A DNA stretch of 64,000 nt from Membranipora membranacea (Eukaryota; Bryozoa; Gymnolaemata; Cheilostomatida; Membraniporidae), in NCBI GenBank assembly GCA_914767715.1, contig OU612074.1, positions 5,717,501 through 5,781,500 of the forward strand, in the 5' to 3' direction. The notes beneath the pieces are model-generated. The model did no database searches, had not been told where the DNA came from, and saw only the letters and a list, made by a program, of their open reading frames with translations. This document shows positions 35,097 to 47,422 of the stretch, piece by piece. A program made the translations under genes and the position numbers. Positions within the stretch are counted from its first letter, which is position 1; each line of letters starts with the position of its first letter.

Positions 35097-38046
35097 ACTT
35101 TGGATGCAGTAGTCGGTACTGGTACAACCTGGTCTCAACTGTGCATCCTGTCTCCCACTAAAATCTCTGTTTTATTGGCTTGCTTGGGTAAAAATAGATC
35201 TGTTTTAGACCGAAGCTGTATATTTTCATCGCTTACTGAGGTAGAACAGAATATTAATATGTTTGTTAATCACAAAGCAAAATACTGGTGATACGATTTG
35301 CCATTGCATCGAGTCAAATTTTCTTATTGATGATGGGGAGGAGTTACGCATACAGACCACCTCTTTCTTTTTTTAGCTTTATTATAGATTCTATTGCAGT
35401 AAATTAATATATTAAGATGGTTATTTAAAAATACAAATGTTATAAAAGGCAAAGGGACAACCAGTTAAAGGCTAGTGTGAAGGCTGTCCAGCTCAAGTCC
35501 CCCCCCCCCTCTTCTGCTTAGCCTCACCATAAAGGCGGGAAAGCATTTCAAAACGAAGCCGGTCTAGGCCTCCGCCAACAGCCGTCCAGCAAGATCTGCC
35601 ATGGCGACGGGCAGAGAAGCGACCTCCCATCCCAATAGTTACCTGTTATATAGTTCTATACCACTACACAACAAGGACCTTCCACCTACATTGTTGTTGG
35701 ATTTAATTGGTTTCAGTTTAGTTAGTTTAGTTCTATCTGTGATCGTCCTCTATGCACTTATCTCTCAGAGGAAGAATGTTCTACTCACAGTGTTAAAGTG
35801 TGATTTTCGTGCCAGAATATGATCATCCAAATGTTGTTCAATCATTGTATTAACAGCATCTGAAGAAATTAAATACAAGTTTAATAGCATGTTGTTAATT
35901 GCTTTTTTGTTTGACAAGTGGATATGAAATTTCAAAAATAAAATAGAAGAATGCTGTTATTGGGTGTTTTGAAATATATATTCTTCTCATATTTGTGTCC
36001 TCACAACTTGTTTATATTGTTTACAACTTTACTGTAACGGTTTCGAATCAGCATAGCATAGCGAAGTCCGGCCCCTCTTTCAGATACGGCTTCAGTAAGG
36101 TGATTGTGAAACTGAGCCCATATTTTTAGACAATAAAAAATATCCCTGCCTTCAATAATTGCATGACCACCGTTTGAGAGCCATTTAGATATTGAGGTCC
36201 TAAGTTCCCAAAAAAACTGTCACAGGCATTCTAATGATGACTAAGGGCTCATTAAATGTTCTTTGACTAAAAGTATTATTTAATGTCGACTTGAGATTTG
36301 GCTATGAAATGAGAAGCATCTATCGACACATAAACCCTCATTTTCTGCTGCCACCACCTAGAAGTCAGAGTTATTGTAAGAATGAATGGATGCTCTTTTA
36401 TTTTGTGTAGTGTTTGCTGTGTAGCCTACAGAAACTGTGTATATGCTTTACTCTGAATATGTTCAGAGCAAAAACTTTCAATCTCTTGGTCTACCAGCAG
36501 AAAATGCTCTATTATCAGCTTCAGTAGTGGCAGTAAAAAATGTGACAATGTCTCAGAAAAAAAACAGATTCGCAGTAGTATCACATACAATACTTTTGCA
36601 GTGTTGCCAGTTGTGATTGTAATTGCTTCATTTCCTAAAAACTATATTATTGCTAACCATAGTTTTGTTACTGATGACAGAATGTGGGCATCTGAACTAG
36701 GCACTCCAAGTAACTGAACTCTATCCTTGGATTAACAATGAAACAAGTCAATTTTAGTTTAACCATGCAGTGAGCTTAATAATAATGAGTCAGCCTCGAT
36801 AATAGTTATTGGAACTCATATAACCAATCGACCAAGTTATAATCAAGCTTCTTTGTTCAACATGACCTACAATTGAATATGTATTAATCAGACTGAAATA
36901 AAACTATAATGCTTTTCGAAAGTAATAAGGTAAATATGCCTTTTCTGCTCATTGTCTAGCCCTCATTTGGGCACTCTAATTCATCAATTAGGTGGAGGTT
37001 CTGCAGGTAGACGTTTACTGGGTCTTTACAAGCCGTCTTGTCTGAGAGTGACAGGAGCAGAGAACTTACATACCTTATTTAAAATTTAGTATACTAATAA
37101 ATGGGCTGGTAAGATCACCATGTTTACAATAAAAGTTGTTCAAACTAATTTCCGATTCCTTGGTTCTCACGTTTGTTGCTGGAATTGTTGAAAGAGTTGC
37201 TGGCTGAACATGAGGATTCAGGGTGATGTAATGGATGTCATATATCAATAAAATCTCAAGTTAGCATCCAAAGCGTGGTACTAAGCGGATATGCTAAGCC
37301 AAAAATAAATTATTGAGCTGTCAGTGATTATTACAATGATGGTGACAGTTTCATAGGAAGCTAAAGGCTGTCAGTGTTATGTCACCGGTTTCTGCGGCTT
37401 CCTTGCAACTTGGTAATAATAAGTGAGGTGATGTTAAGATCGAACAGTTATTAATGTGATTATGCGGCAGTGATAAGCAACATATCCCCTATAGACGTAG
37501 TTATCGTCATATATGTCATTATTGACTTCCCGGACACAGGATATTCCACTTCCACAATTCAAAATGAAGTGGGTCGTATCAATATTTGACACTCTCTTCT
37601 CAAAGTAGATTGCCATCAATGGAGACCCGCCCACAGAAAACGACGGTAAAACGATCTATTCTTACCAAAGTTAACCTTCATCTCGGTTTAAGGTTTGTTT
37701 CTCTAAAGGAGGATGCTAAGAAGCACTCGTTTCCACTCGTTCAGATTCAACCACCACCATGTACCAGAAAGATATAGATTTCTGATGGACTTTTCGCCTC
37801 CCCTGATGCAATTTTTAGATATCTCTTTGTTTAGGTTTGAAGGAGTTAGCACTTTTCTTGTAGGCCTGGCAACATTCATAATATAGGGTCGAATGAAGCG
37901 CCCGAGATACAAATGGAATGGTATGGCAAATTCAAAGGGAAATTGCCGGATGGGACCAACTTGTGTGGCTTTGTTTGAACCGATATGAAACTTTGTGTGA
38001 CGTTGCTCTCAGTCAGAGATAGTGTTTGGGCCAAGAAGATCATTCC
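35097..38046. other. Upstream flank of copy 4, non-coding
   Basis: Belongs to the segmental duplication. A block at about 35,345-35,730, absent from the right copy, contains an 11-C run (35,499-35,509) and a GC-rich segment; its nature is unknown. No exon seen. Confidence 0.45.
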
Positions 38047-38117
38047 GTGATAAATAAGAGAGTTTTATCAAGGAGTAAAAGACTTTTACTCCTTGATGGA
38101 ACTCTATTATTTATCAC
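38047..38117. repeat. Near-perfect 71-bp foldback
   Basis: Arms 38,047-38,081 and 38,083-38,117 are complementary at 32 of 35 positions, separated by one base. The core reads ATCAAGGAGTAAAAG and its complement. It lies about 150 bp past the end of the segmental match and 130 bp before the zinc-finger-like gene. A MITE relic or a cruciform-forming site. Confidence 0.8.
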
Positions 38118-38248
38118 AGATTGATCACAACACTGAATTAAATCATGGTTGGAAAATCTGAGATGCCTTCAATTTTTTTCAGTCTTGATTGATTTACCCT
38201 TGTAATTGCTACTCATTAACCCTGCTCTAATAATATCCCCTTTTTAAG

Positions 38249-39948
38249 AATGAGGATGGAGCCAATTTGCCGAGCCCAAAGAAACTCAGGTCTTCAGAAC
38301 CGAGTACTAGTAAGCCTCAGACATTCTCTTCTACCTGTGTCATATGTAATAAGGAGAAGTACAAAAACCGCAAGAAACTACCGACCTCTAGAGCTGAGAC
38401 TTTAGATGCTGGTAAGTACAATAAACTGCTACACCATAATCTCAGGTTTTATTCTGCCTTCTGCAGACTCTGTAGGGTTGTACTGTTGATTAATTGAGGG
38501 ACCTTTTTCAATTACATGTGTTGTATGATCTAAGCTGCATCAATCATAACTATCTGGAGAAGAATGATATATCAGTGAGAGAGCCAGCTTTCAAAAATAT
38601 TATCCTTCTATTTAGGGGGTTTACTTCCTGCCGCAAAAGCCAAAAATGACACAAAGCTGTTGTCAAGTTATCAGCTAGGATATCCTGTTGCCTGTGAAAT
38701 GAGATATCATCGTGCATGCCACAAGAATGATATCGCAACTGTTACGAACCAGCTCAGGTAAATCTATAAAATCTGTTTGCCACTTATCATTGTCATTTGT
38801 CTGGCACAACATTATGTGTGTTACATTCCTATGCTGTCCCTCTTTGAAAATTGTTAACAAGTTCACTTGGGCCTAGAGGTGAGCTCTTATTAAGTGCTGT
38901 AAAATTGTTATACCAATTGTTTTAGATCTAAATCAAAAGTTCGCGTTGTGAGCTCTGCGTCATGGCGACAACTTGAGGACCTGGTTAGCTCAAAGATAGA
39001 GCGCGAGAAGGGTTCTTACACCGTATCTGATTTACTTGGCTTATATAATAAACTACGTAGAGATAACAGAGAAGATGAGACCAGGTAAGACTATGATATA
39101 TATTTATATATACTAGTATCCCACAATGCAATTTCCTGGAATTCCCAGTGAGATCAGGGCGATAAAAACTTGCGAGACTGGGGTTTCCAGGTTGAAGTTG
39201 CATTGTGCAAGCATTATCAACCTGCCGTTTTGAGAACACTGAAATGCATTGATAGATTAGGATTAATTCAAAAAATATAAAAAGTTATGTCAAAATCTTT
39301 TTCTTCCTCGGACTAAGATGTATTGTGCTTTCAGACAAAACTATCATCTTTTTACAGCCGAAAAGCTTTTGTCTACCGCCTGAAGAGAGAGTTTAAAGGC
39401 CTCCTTAGTTTTCATCAAGCCTCTGATCCCTCTCATGGTGATATAGTGACGAGCAGCAAGCAGTTTTGACTGATTTAGTGACCGATACATCAGTACTCAC
39501 AAACACATCCAGCCTCTTGAGCGAGGTCGACACTGCCAGCTCATGTGATGAGGAAATCCCTTTCAATAGTGTGACCCAATTCAATCAATATCAATTCAAT
39601 CAGGCAGCAATTTCAATCCGTTTGTATATAGATCAAACCAAAAAAGTCGAGATCCCCTGGCCACCTACTGCAGACAACCTTAACGCTGAGGCCTGTGTCG
39701 AATTTGTTCCGCCACCACTATTTAATTTTCTAGCTATGATGACAGGTCATGCTGATGTGGTCTGTGACTGGAACACCTACTATAATTTTGACGCCTCTGT
39801 TCGCCTAAAAATTCTCAGCTTAGCCCAAGACATTGTACAACTAAGCTCCGAAGGTGCTGCTGTTACTCCTAAGTCTTTAGCCATCGGCCTAGCAGTGAGG
39901 CAGGTATGACAGGGTCTAAATTGCTAGCCAAACTTATTCATGGATTTG
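38249..39948 (+). pseudogene. Repeated zinc-finger-like gene family, 5' exons with a frameshifted fourth exon
   Basis: Exons 38,249-38,411, 38,616-38,757 and 38,926-39,084 join in phase (1, 2, 2). They encode a Cys/His cluster (CVICNKEKYKNRKKLPTSRA, then ACEMRYHRACHK) and a helical part (SWRQLEDLVSSKIEREKG). The fourth exon starts at 39,358 and matches the exon at 729, but one T is missing at about 39,460, so the frame hits TGA at 39,467-39,469. The rest of the exon remains readable in the shifted frame to 39,909, where a second lesion occurs. Similarity to the first copy ends at 39,948, before the acidic tail. The family is widespread in invertebrate genomes as far as I recall; function unknown. 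No start codon was identified, so further 5' exons may exist. Confidence 0.65.
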
Positions 39949-40139
39949 CAAAAGCTGAAAATGATCAAATTAAACAGAATTCCACTTCTTATTTTGTCTA
40001 CGCGCTGCAATAATTTGAGAAGACTACCGAAGATGACAGCTTTAATAATTTCTTTGAAACTCTACATTTGACATGTGTTCATATTCCCTTAACATAATGT
40101 ATTCTATACCATGTATCCAATTTGTTATCAAATTGACAG

Positions 40140-40450
40140 GCAGCTCCATTAATGTCACCAACCCGAAGCAATATCCAATGTCTGCCCAGGCCAGTACCAC
40201 AGCCAAGCTACAATTGAGGTGAGCATGAAACAGTTTACAAATTATTCGCTACTCTGGCTATTTATAAACTTTGAACAGAAATACAGTAGTAATAGTCTTT
40301 CATTATTCAAAACACTTTAAGAACATGTCAAAGACTCTTGCTAACTCTCTTCTTTTTGTTTTCAGGTCATGGCCCTGATGACAGAATAATGATGACTTTC
40401 TGGTGCTTACCTTTTCCTCTTAGTGGACAAAATTTTACTCTGCTCCTTCA
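40140..40450 (+). pseudogene. PKVKV family relic 5
   Basis: After a TTGACAG acceptor, 40,140-40,218 encodes SINVTNPKQYPMSAQASTTA then KLQLR with a GTGAGC donor, matching the SVTNPKPSPKS end of relic 1. A TTTTCAG acceptor at 40,365 opens the family's 3' UTR exon (CTGATGACAGAATAATGATG). The signal exon, promoter and IPDVK strands are missing. Sequence from about 40,395 onward continues into the duplication shared with 59,370. Confidence 0.55.
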
Positions 40451-41257
40451 AAAATCTATACAAGCTTATTATTTTGACAAAGTGCTATCTGGCAAAATTA
40501 AAAAAAAAATTTTATGTGAGGTTTTTCATGCTCAAGATTTCAAATCTGGTTGATATTTTTTTTCTATCTCTCTCCGTTCTCCAACTATCTGGTGCAACTT
40601 TGTTTTAACTGGCGGAGTTTAAATATTCCCTCAGCGCGATAAAGAACTATATAGCTTCATTCAACTTAATTGGTCTATCTTGCGTTCATTGTCCAATCAA
40701 GTTATGTTATCAATGAGGGATTAGTGACATAAGGGTCGTTTATAATAGTTTATAAACTGTATGTATAATTTCACTTTCATGAAAAGGCTGTTTGTTGACC
40801 ATGCCAATCGAAATGCTGCGAGTTACAAAATAATACTATAGCATCTTTGGATATCCAGTTTTAATGACTGTCATTCTATGCAATTATTTTGTCTGTACTT
40901 TTCTCGTATAGTTATAATTGCAATTGAGGTATGCTTGTGAAGTAAACGAGTAGTTTGTAATAGATTTCATTACTCCACTTGAAAAAAATACCCAATTGAC
41001 CCTTTTATCTTTTCTATCACTAAACTAATCAGTTTAAGCATCATTGTATGTCAATGTTATCTCTTGTAAGCAGATTAAGAAACTTGGTATGCCTCTTCTG
41101 TTGCAATTATAATGTTTATTCTGTTCAGGGATTATCTACTTGATTCAAACATATCGATGTGCAATTGTAAATAAAATATGAGAGAATTTTCCTAATTGAA
41201 ACTTCCCTTTGCTTGCGATTACCTGTGCTGCGTAATCCAATAACGTATTATCTGCAG

Positions 41258-41480
41258 CCAAGGTCAATGGATGCAGTACAAAGCTAAGACCAATATCCAG
41301 TGCGGAGGTGCCTACAAAGGCAAGAAAAAAGACTTAAAACCCAACTTAAAACAGTGGACTTTTGAAAAGCTGCCAACTACAAAAGTGCAAAGTGGCAGAG
41401 AAAGATGTCTCTGTGTGCTGAGGGTCTTTTATCACCTAGTTTCAAACGAATCCTCTCAAAAATTCTTACTCTCATCCTAG
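41258..41480 (+). other. Purine-rich exon-like segment, uncertain
   Basis: After a CTGCAG acceptor the sequence is open in two frames. One gives KVNGCSTKLRPISSAEVPTK then ARKKT and a stop; the other gives about 60 residues rich in Lys. Neither has partner exons, and the segment is missing from the right-hand copy of the duplication. Coding status unresolved. Confidence 0.2.
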
Positions 41481-41508
41481 TTGCATCTTTATGAGTACTG
41501 GCTTCATT

Positions 41509-41570
41509 GCCAGATAGATTTTATCACGCTGTGATTTGATTATTTTCCCTGCGATAAAAGTCTATCTGGC
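41509..41570. other. Short hairpin, precursor-microRNA-like
   Basis: GCCAGATAGATTTTATCACGC pairs with the complement GCGATAAAAGTCTATCTGGC over about 19 base pairs with small bulges and a 21-base loop. Total length 62. Size and shape fit a short microRNA precursor, but no expression evidence exists here; it could equally be a foldback relic. Confidence 0.4.
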
Positions 41571-42215
41571 TTTGTAAAATGTAATAAAGATATTAAAAAA
41601 TAGTTGTATATGAATTTCAACTTATAGTGAATATATATATAAATATCAAAGTCACATAGTTGAAATCTTTGAGCTATCAGATAAAAAAGTTTTCCAGCTT
41701 CAGATTGAATCCCTACAAATTGGAAAATTGTCCAGATAGTACATTGTCGTGCTGGGCCAGCAAACCAACAAAATGATAATTTTCTTCTATACAGTCATTC
41801 AATAAAACAAGCAGTGAAGGTAATTTACAAATGCATCAAGGTTTGTTTGTGGCTTTTGAAATTTAGACCCAATATCCGCTATCTTCATAGTGCCAAGGAC
41901 TGTCCTAGTTATCAATTTTGACAACTTGGATATTCCATAGCTCTTTCACCCTGATAGCTAACTCTCTCAGCCGCCAATACAATATGTGGGCTGCTACTAG
42001 GAAAATCTACATTATATTGATAATTAATTTTGCTGATATTTTATGTTGCATTATTGGAAAAAGTATCCAAAGGTCTAATTATGTATTGGTGAAATTCATT
42101 TGAAGAAGAATTCTACTACAGTCAAAATATTTTCTAATTCAATTTCCTTGTCTCAAACTCAGACTCCACATCAAAGGTACACTGCAGTGAAAATTTACTG
42201 CTCAGAAATCCATTA

Positions 42216-43680
42216 ACTTTTATCACCCACACCAACGGGTATGAAAAGCTTCTCACAGTGTTGAACAATATTTTCCACTTATAGAAAATGGACAATACTG
42301 CAAACCACTACTACTACTACTAGATCTAGGAAAATACAGTCAATCTTGGTTCAATCAGTTTGTAATTATTATGCTTAACACCGTTTTTATACTGACATAA
42401 GTCCATGAAGATAATGAATCAGAATTGTTGCCAACAAATAAGAGTATATATTTTCAGATCAATATCCCTTGAATAGCCATGTTGTCAAGTATATCTGCAA
42501 CTGTCCCCTTTGTCATGAATTTATATTATATATGGGACAGGATGGCAGCATGTAAGAAGACAAAATATGTCAGTTGTTTGTTCTTAGAAAAAATCATATT
42601 TTTATGAGTGTTAAAAGTGTTGTGACACACAATACCAGCATCAAACTAACCTAATTAGTGCACACCCAAATTTTGTTACTAGATATTGCTTACCATCTTT
42701 AGTTCAAGTGCAGATATACATATCTAGGAAATATATCAAGACAGCGGGACCGCAGCCACAGATTTTCTGAATTTGCAAAATATAATTGGCATTCAGCTCT
42801 GGCAGCATTTATTCACTTGGCAACACTTTTATGTGTTGGTTTGACATGATAATACGTCATGTTTAGACTCTCGTTTGCAGTATCACACTTATAAAAACTT
42901 TTATATTACCAAGTCAAGTGATTCAAAATGACTGTAAATTGAGACTATAACTTCTGAGTGAATCAATCTAGTTTGAAATGTTTCAATTTATTGTTTTTGA
43001 ATCTATATTCGATAAAAATTTGGCATTTTTCTCCCGCATAATCAATGTGCTAGTAAATCTAATATTACATTTCACTATCAGGCAAGAGTGCAAATAGGAG
43101 CTGATTCATGCATCATTGTTTTAGGCTTGATTTTGTTCGGAATCCTTACAGAAAGCAGCTGATCTTTAGAAAATAAAAGGTCTCATTATTATGAAGGATG
43201 TCGTTTGGATTTGATAGTATGATTTATCATCAGTTTTCTTGTGGTTCCGCATTTATTACTAAATTTTAAATTCTTTATTAACAAGTTCCAGAATGTTAAC
43301 AGTTAAAACATGATAACTTTGTTAAAAATTAACATTTTTTAAGGAATGTGGGTCAGAACTGTTTACAATGGTAATCAAATAAGTACCCATGAAAGAAGTA
43401 ATTTGTCTGCCTTTGCTTTGTCTTCCAGCAGGATTACCGGATAGAAAATAATGTGTATTGCAATCAATTATCCATGAAATTGAATAGAATAAAAGTTATC
43501 TATGCATTCGGGTGTCTTATGTCTGGAATATGAATGCTATTATTTTCCTAAATTACTTTGCGATACAATGTAATTTAGGAAATACATTATTAAAAAAACT
43601 ATGAAGTTATTTGTTTCTCCTGTCCAGTAGTTGATGATATAGTTTGGCGTATCAGGTTTTATTCCATCAGTTCAACTTAC
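42216..43680. other. AT-rich non-coding stretch
   Basis: No exon or repeat recognised. Confidence 0.4.
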
Positions 43681-43997
43681 CAGTGGCTACAACAGTCCCT
43701 CTGTATGCACCTTTAGCTTCAGAAGATGAATATGCTCCAACAACACACATACCTAATAATAATACATTCACAAGATTAAACTTTTCAGGCTATTTTCCAG
43801 TTTTACTTAGGAATTAACCGCAATGTGAAGCTGAGAACTTGAAATTTTAGCCAAATCCTAAATTTACTATTTAATTTGTGTAAGAAAAACCAGAGAGACT
43901 ATGCAGGGCTCAATATATCATCACTGGTCGTTCCTTATAGAATTGTTTACTCACCAATTACGGCAGCAAGAGCAAGAATTGTGATCAGCTTGTTTAT
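43681..43997 (-). pseudogene. PKVKV family copy 6, diverged, start codon lost
   Basis: The signal exon (43,955-43,997, 43 nt as in the intact copies) reads INKLITILALAAVI where the others have MNKLITLFALAAI: ATG has become ATA. A phase-1 intron follows. The second exon (43,681-43,752) reads GMCVVGAYSSSEAKGAYRGT then VVAT and ends at a GTAAGT donor, still in phase. No PKVKV strands were found downstream, so either a third exon carries a different tail or the copy is dead. The TATA/CTGAC promoter module was not found upstream. Translation from another start is possible but nothing supports it. Confidence 0.5.
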
Positions 43998-45054
43998 CTT
44001 CTTCAAAAGTTTGAATAAAATAAATTTGGGATTTGATTGTTCGATACTAGAGCTTATAAATCGAGACTCTACAAACAGATTGTTACAAACTGGTATTGTG
44101 TTTAGAAAGTGTCACGGAAAACATTGTTCACAAATTTTAGTTTGGAGATATACACTTTATTACTTTGTGTAACAATTGTATCTTATCCTCAGTCAGCATG
44201 ACTATGACCGGTATGCGAAAAGGGGTGTGTGTCATCCTACATGGTCGTACACAGCAAAGAAAGTTCCTCTTAAAATCAATTTTTGGCGGCGGAACAGAGA
44301 AGGGTTGTTAGAATAAAAAACATTGGCTGCACCAACAAACCCTCTACTATGAACTTTTTATAAAACTGGCTATTGGCCATTTAGAACTGGGGTTTTTCTG
44401 TAATGTGTCCTTGAGAATGGCAGGGTTACCACACCTAAATTAAGTACCTGAAGAGAGCTTTTAGTTCTGTAGGCTACATTCAAAAACTTTAGGTACCATA
44501 CAACAGAACTTACAGTTCTCATACAATTTTAACAAATATCCTGACGTTACCTTCGAAAATGTGTGACCATAGTGTTTGTCTATTCAAATTTATTCAAGTT
44601 TTTAGTATTGTATTGTATTGTTACTTAGGAATTATCATTGAGTTTGGAATTTGATTTCACTCGATTGTTTGACACCCACTTGATCGAAATGGCTTTAGAG
44701 AAAATGTAGTTAGCTGAGTGAATGCACTATCCTATAATATTGAATACTAGACTGTCAGCCTTGGAGGAGGTTGGAGGGAAGGAAATATACTGATATAAAA
44801 CTGGAGAAATCATTTATCGTGAGTGCCTCTTCAATATTTATCATTCCTATATGTTTTTCATTTGGTCAAACATCGCAGTGACAATTGTACTATTCACAAG
44901 CGCTCTCTTATTAACGGGCTTGATGACTGTATCACAAAATACAATCGGATATTCATGTCCAGTTTCTCTACTCTGTAGTTTATAATCTGTATTTGCGACT
45001 GTGAATTGACAATGATAACGATCAACTGTCCGGAAACCTAAATCTTGACTGTTC

Positions 45055-45240
45055 TAATTTGAATTGATCAAAATTAAGTTATCTTATCACGACCCACATC
45101 CCGAGGCAATTGCAGCAAAATGACAGGTTGTTCTCTGTTTCCAGGCACAGTAGTCCATAGACTGCAGTGGAACTCACACCTTCGACATTTGCATGCTAAA
45201 GCAATGACACACTCTCAATCTGAGCCACTAACTGCTCCTG
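45055..45240 (-). mobile_element. SINE, orthologous to the one at 26,790
   Basis: Reverse complement of the left element, in the same position relative to the CUB/sushi exon 1. The poly-C tract is absent and the body is shortened. Confidence 0.6.
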
Positions 45241-45320
45241 CTACTACTCAACATGGTTTGTTGAGACTATTTTAACATTTAAACACACTCACTGGCCTTG
45301 ATAGATATATTTTGTTTGTT

Positions 45321-47422
45321 ATGAAGTCTTCTGTGTTTATGCTGCTGACACTGAATATAGCAACTAATAGAAGAGTATGTCAAACATCTCCTGCTGCTCA
45401 TCATATCTGTGATGGGACCAAAACAGAACAAGCAGGACTCAGCGGCTCTATTGAGTTCAAGATTAAATGTGATCTCACTCTGACAAACTTCACTCAACCT
45501 GTTGAAAATGAGACGCATAGATACAGCATTCCTGGGATTAGTGCACAAGGCAGGTGCAGCCAAACAGGAGCACTATTTATCAACAGCAAACAATACTGTG
45601 TATATGAATCTGTGACAGATACTGCTGTTGATCTAGTACAAGGAGAAATGAGGTTAGTTCTGCAATCAGTCAGACCAGAATCAATCACACTCACCTACTA
45701 CAAAGGTACGTACGACAGTTTGTTATCGAATATTGAAAATTACTATATTATCTTCAATGGTGTTAAAAGACTTTTGGAACAACGTTGCAATTCTCTGCTG
45801 GTCAGAAACATGATGAATTCCGCTTTATAGCTTCTGGGCAAAGAGAACAGACAAGTACACCGGACAATGTCTTTCTGCAACAATTCCAGTAATTGAATTT
45901 TGTTCTTATTAGTTTAATTAAATCATTTTGGTGTATAACAGCGCAATTATAAATTTTTTATCATTTTAGAATTCATCCACAACGTTAATCCCGATGTAGA
46001 TAGACCTGCATTCCATTGAGGGTGTGATTTCAAGCGCAGATTATCCGGTGCGACAACGGTATGTGAAATCTGAGCTTCATCTTAGAGATATTTATCTTGA
46101 CAATGTACCTGCCGAGCTGTTTATGACGTTCACTCTGCTCTCTAATGACACCGAATTGACTCTCGGCCAGCATATATTTTTCCGAGGATTATTTGAGGAT
46201 GAAGAGAATCTCGATGAACACGACTACAATTCCATTCGTGAGTCAGCAATAAGTCTTAGGAGTATTCCGGGTCCTCCTCACATACAATTTCACTACTCTT
46301 CAAAGGCTTCCACAGGACCTGCCTACATGATTAAGTTTCAAGGTAAGAAAATCTGGATTTATTTTTTGAGTAATGTTTACAAAACAATCATAGGCATAAT
46401 AATCGTTCATAAATATGTTTTTCATAATCATTGTATGCTGTTTGATCACGTAAACTCTCACAAATATTCCCTCTAGCTGTCCTTTGTGATTTGAGAGAAA
46501 TTCCGGATTTGATAGCAGGGCCTTACACAATCCGTTATTCTGAAGGCTTCAATCTAGCCCTGCCAGGAAGAGTTAATGTAACCTACGAGTGTGATAAAAA
46601 TGAAATTGTAACTGTAGTATGTTACAACTGTGATGCAGTCAACAAATCTTCTCACTGCTGAATGGACAACCGTTAAGAGATGTCAGAGAGGTTTGTTTGT
46701 TTTTTTGAAACAGCTTTCAGTTCAAAGAATTCCAATTCCATAAGCTGGAAATTTGGGAATAGTGTATTATCTTTTGACTTCATTTTTACTGGAGTATATT
46801 GAATTGTATCATTGGATTTGATTGACTCTAAAAACAAGTATCTGATAAAGATTAGGATTTACAATAACATAACATAAAATTGTTGGATGACCTTGATCAA
46901 CGTTGCATTTAGATGCACAAACAATAGTCTGCTTATTCGATCTACAGCAGTAAACTATTCTCATCAAAGCTTACCTCATACCACCTGTTTGGACTTGTTT
47001 CATTTTATTATCCTTTTAAGCTTTCAGTGTGTGGTGATATACTTAAAACTTCTTACTGATTATGACTCAGCTAGGGTAGACAGTTTTCAAAATGTGAACA
47101 TTTAGAAAACTACCACAAAATATATTACATATATAAAAACCTCAGGATTATTTTATCGAATTCATTTTCAGGTGCCAACATTATTACAACAGTGATTGTT
47201 GTGTTGGTAATAGTGATGCTTGGCCTTATAGCCGCTGTTGTGATATTAGTATGGAAGAAGATGACTGCCAAAACTGCTGCTGCTCCTATTCAAGCTCGAG
47301 CAACACACGGCGGTAACACTGCGAGCAGGCGGAGATTGAATAATGATCCCCGTTCAGCCATCAGGCCGACCAGAGCAGTGACTCAAAAAAGAAGAAGAGA
47401 CATAATTCCTCAAAAGTTTTGA
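45321..47422 (+). pseudogene. CUB-CUB-sushi membrane protein gene, two frameshifts
   Basis: Exons 45,321-45,705, 45,970-46,342, 46,477-46,690 and 47,172-47,422 correspond one to one to the intact minus-strand gene. Exon 1 (MKSSVFMLLTLNIATN, CUB-like domain) and exon 4 (membrane helix and basic tail ending RRRDIIPQKF) are intact. Exon 2 has one extra base at about 46,009-46,016, producing TGA at 46,017-46,019. Exon 3 has one extra base at about 46,621-46,625, which breaks the sushi domain and gives an early stop. Neither lesion is in a homopolymer. A soluble one-domain product from exon 1 plus a few residues could still be made. Splice sites are all kept, which suggests recent inactivation or, less likely, assembly errors. 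Confidence 0.75.

Larger units (their letters stand above)
27718..37890. repeat. Segmental duplication, left copy (matches 48,130-55,270, direct)
   Basis: Matching landmarks in the same order: AAGGGAGCAAAT (27,836 / 48,269), CTGGAG(C/T)GGTAAAAT, GAATATATTTTGGT (32,967 / 50,236), TGTCATAAACTGATCTATC (33,297 / 50,778), the PKVKV gene (34.4 / 51.5 kb), AGCATAGCATAGCG (36,050 / 53,046) and AAGCGGATATGCT (37,283 / 54,673). The left copy has extra blocks at about 27,860-28,380, 29,285-32,935 and 35,345-35,730. Confidence 0.9.
40395..42215. repeat. Duplicated block, matches 59,370-60,980
   Basis: Shared in the same order: TTTCCTCTTAGTGGACAA (40,409 / 59,407), GTAATTTACAAATG.ATCAAGG (41,820 / 59,520), GGGCTGCTACT (41,988 / 59,690) and CTGCTCAGAAATCCATTAAC (42,199 / 60,957). 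The right copy lacks about 1.2 kb and has gained LINE sequence. Confidence 0.75.
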
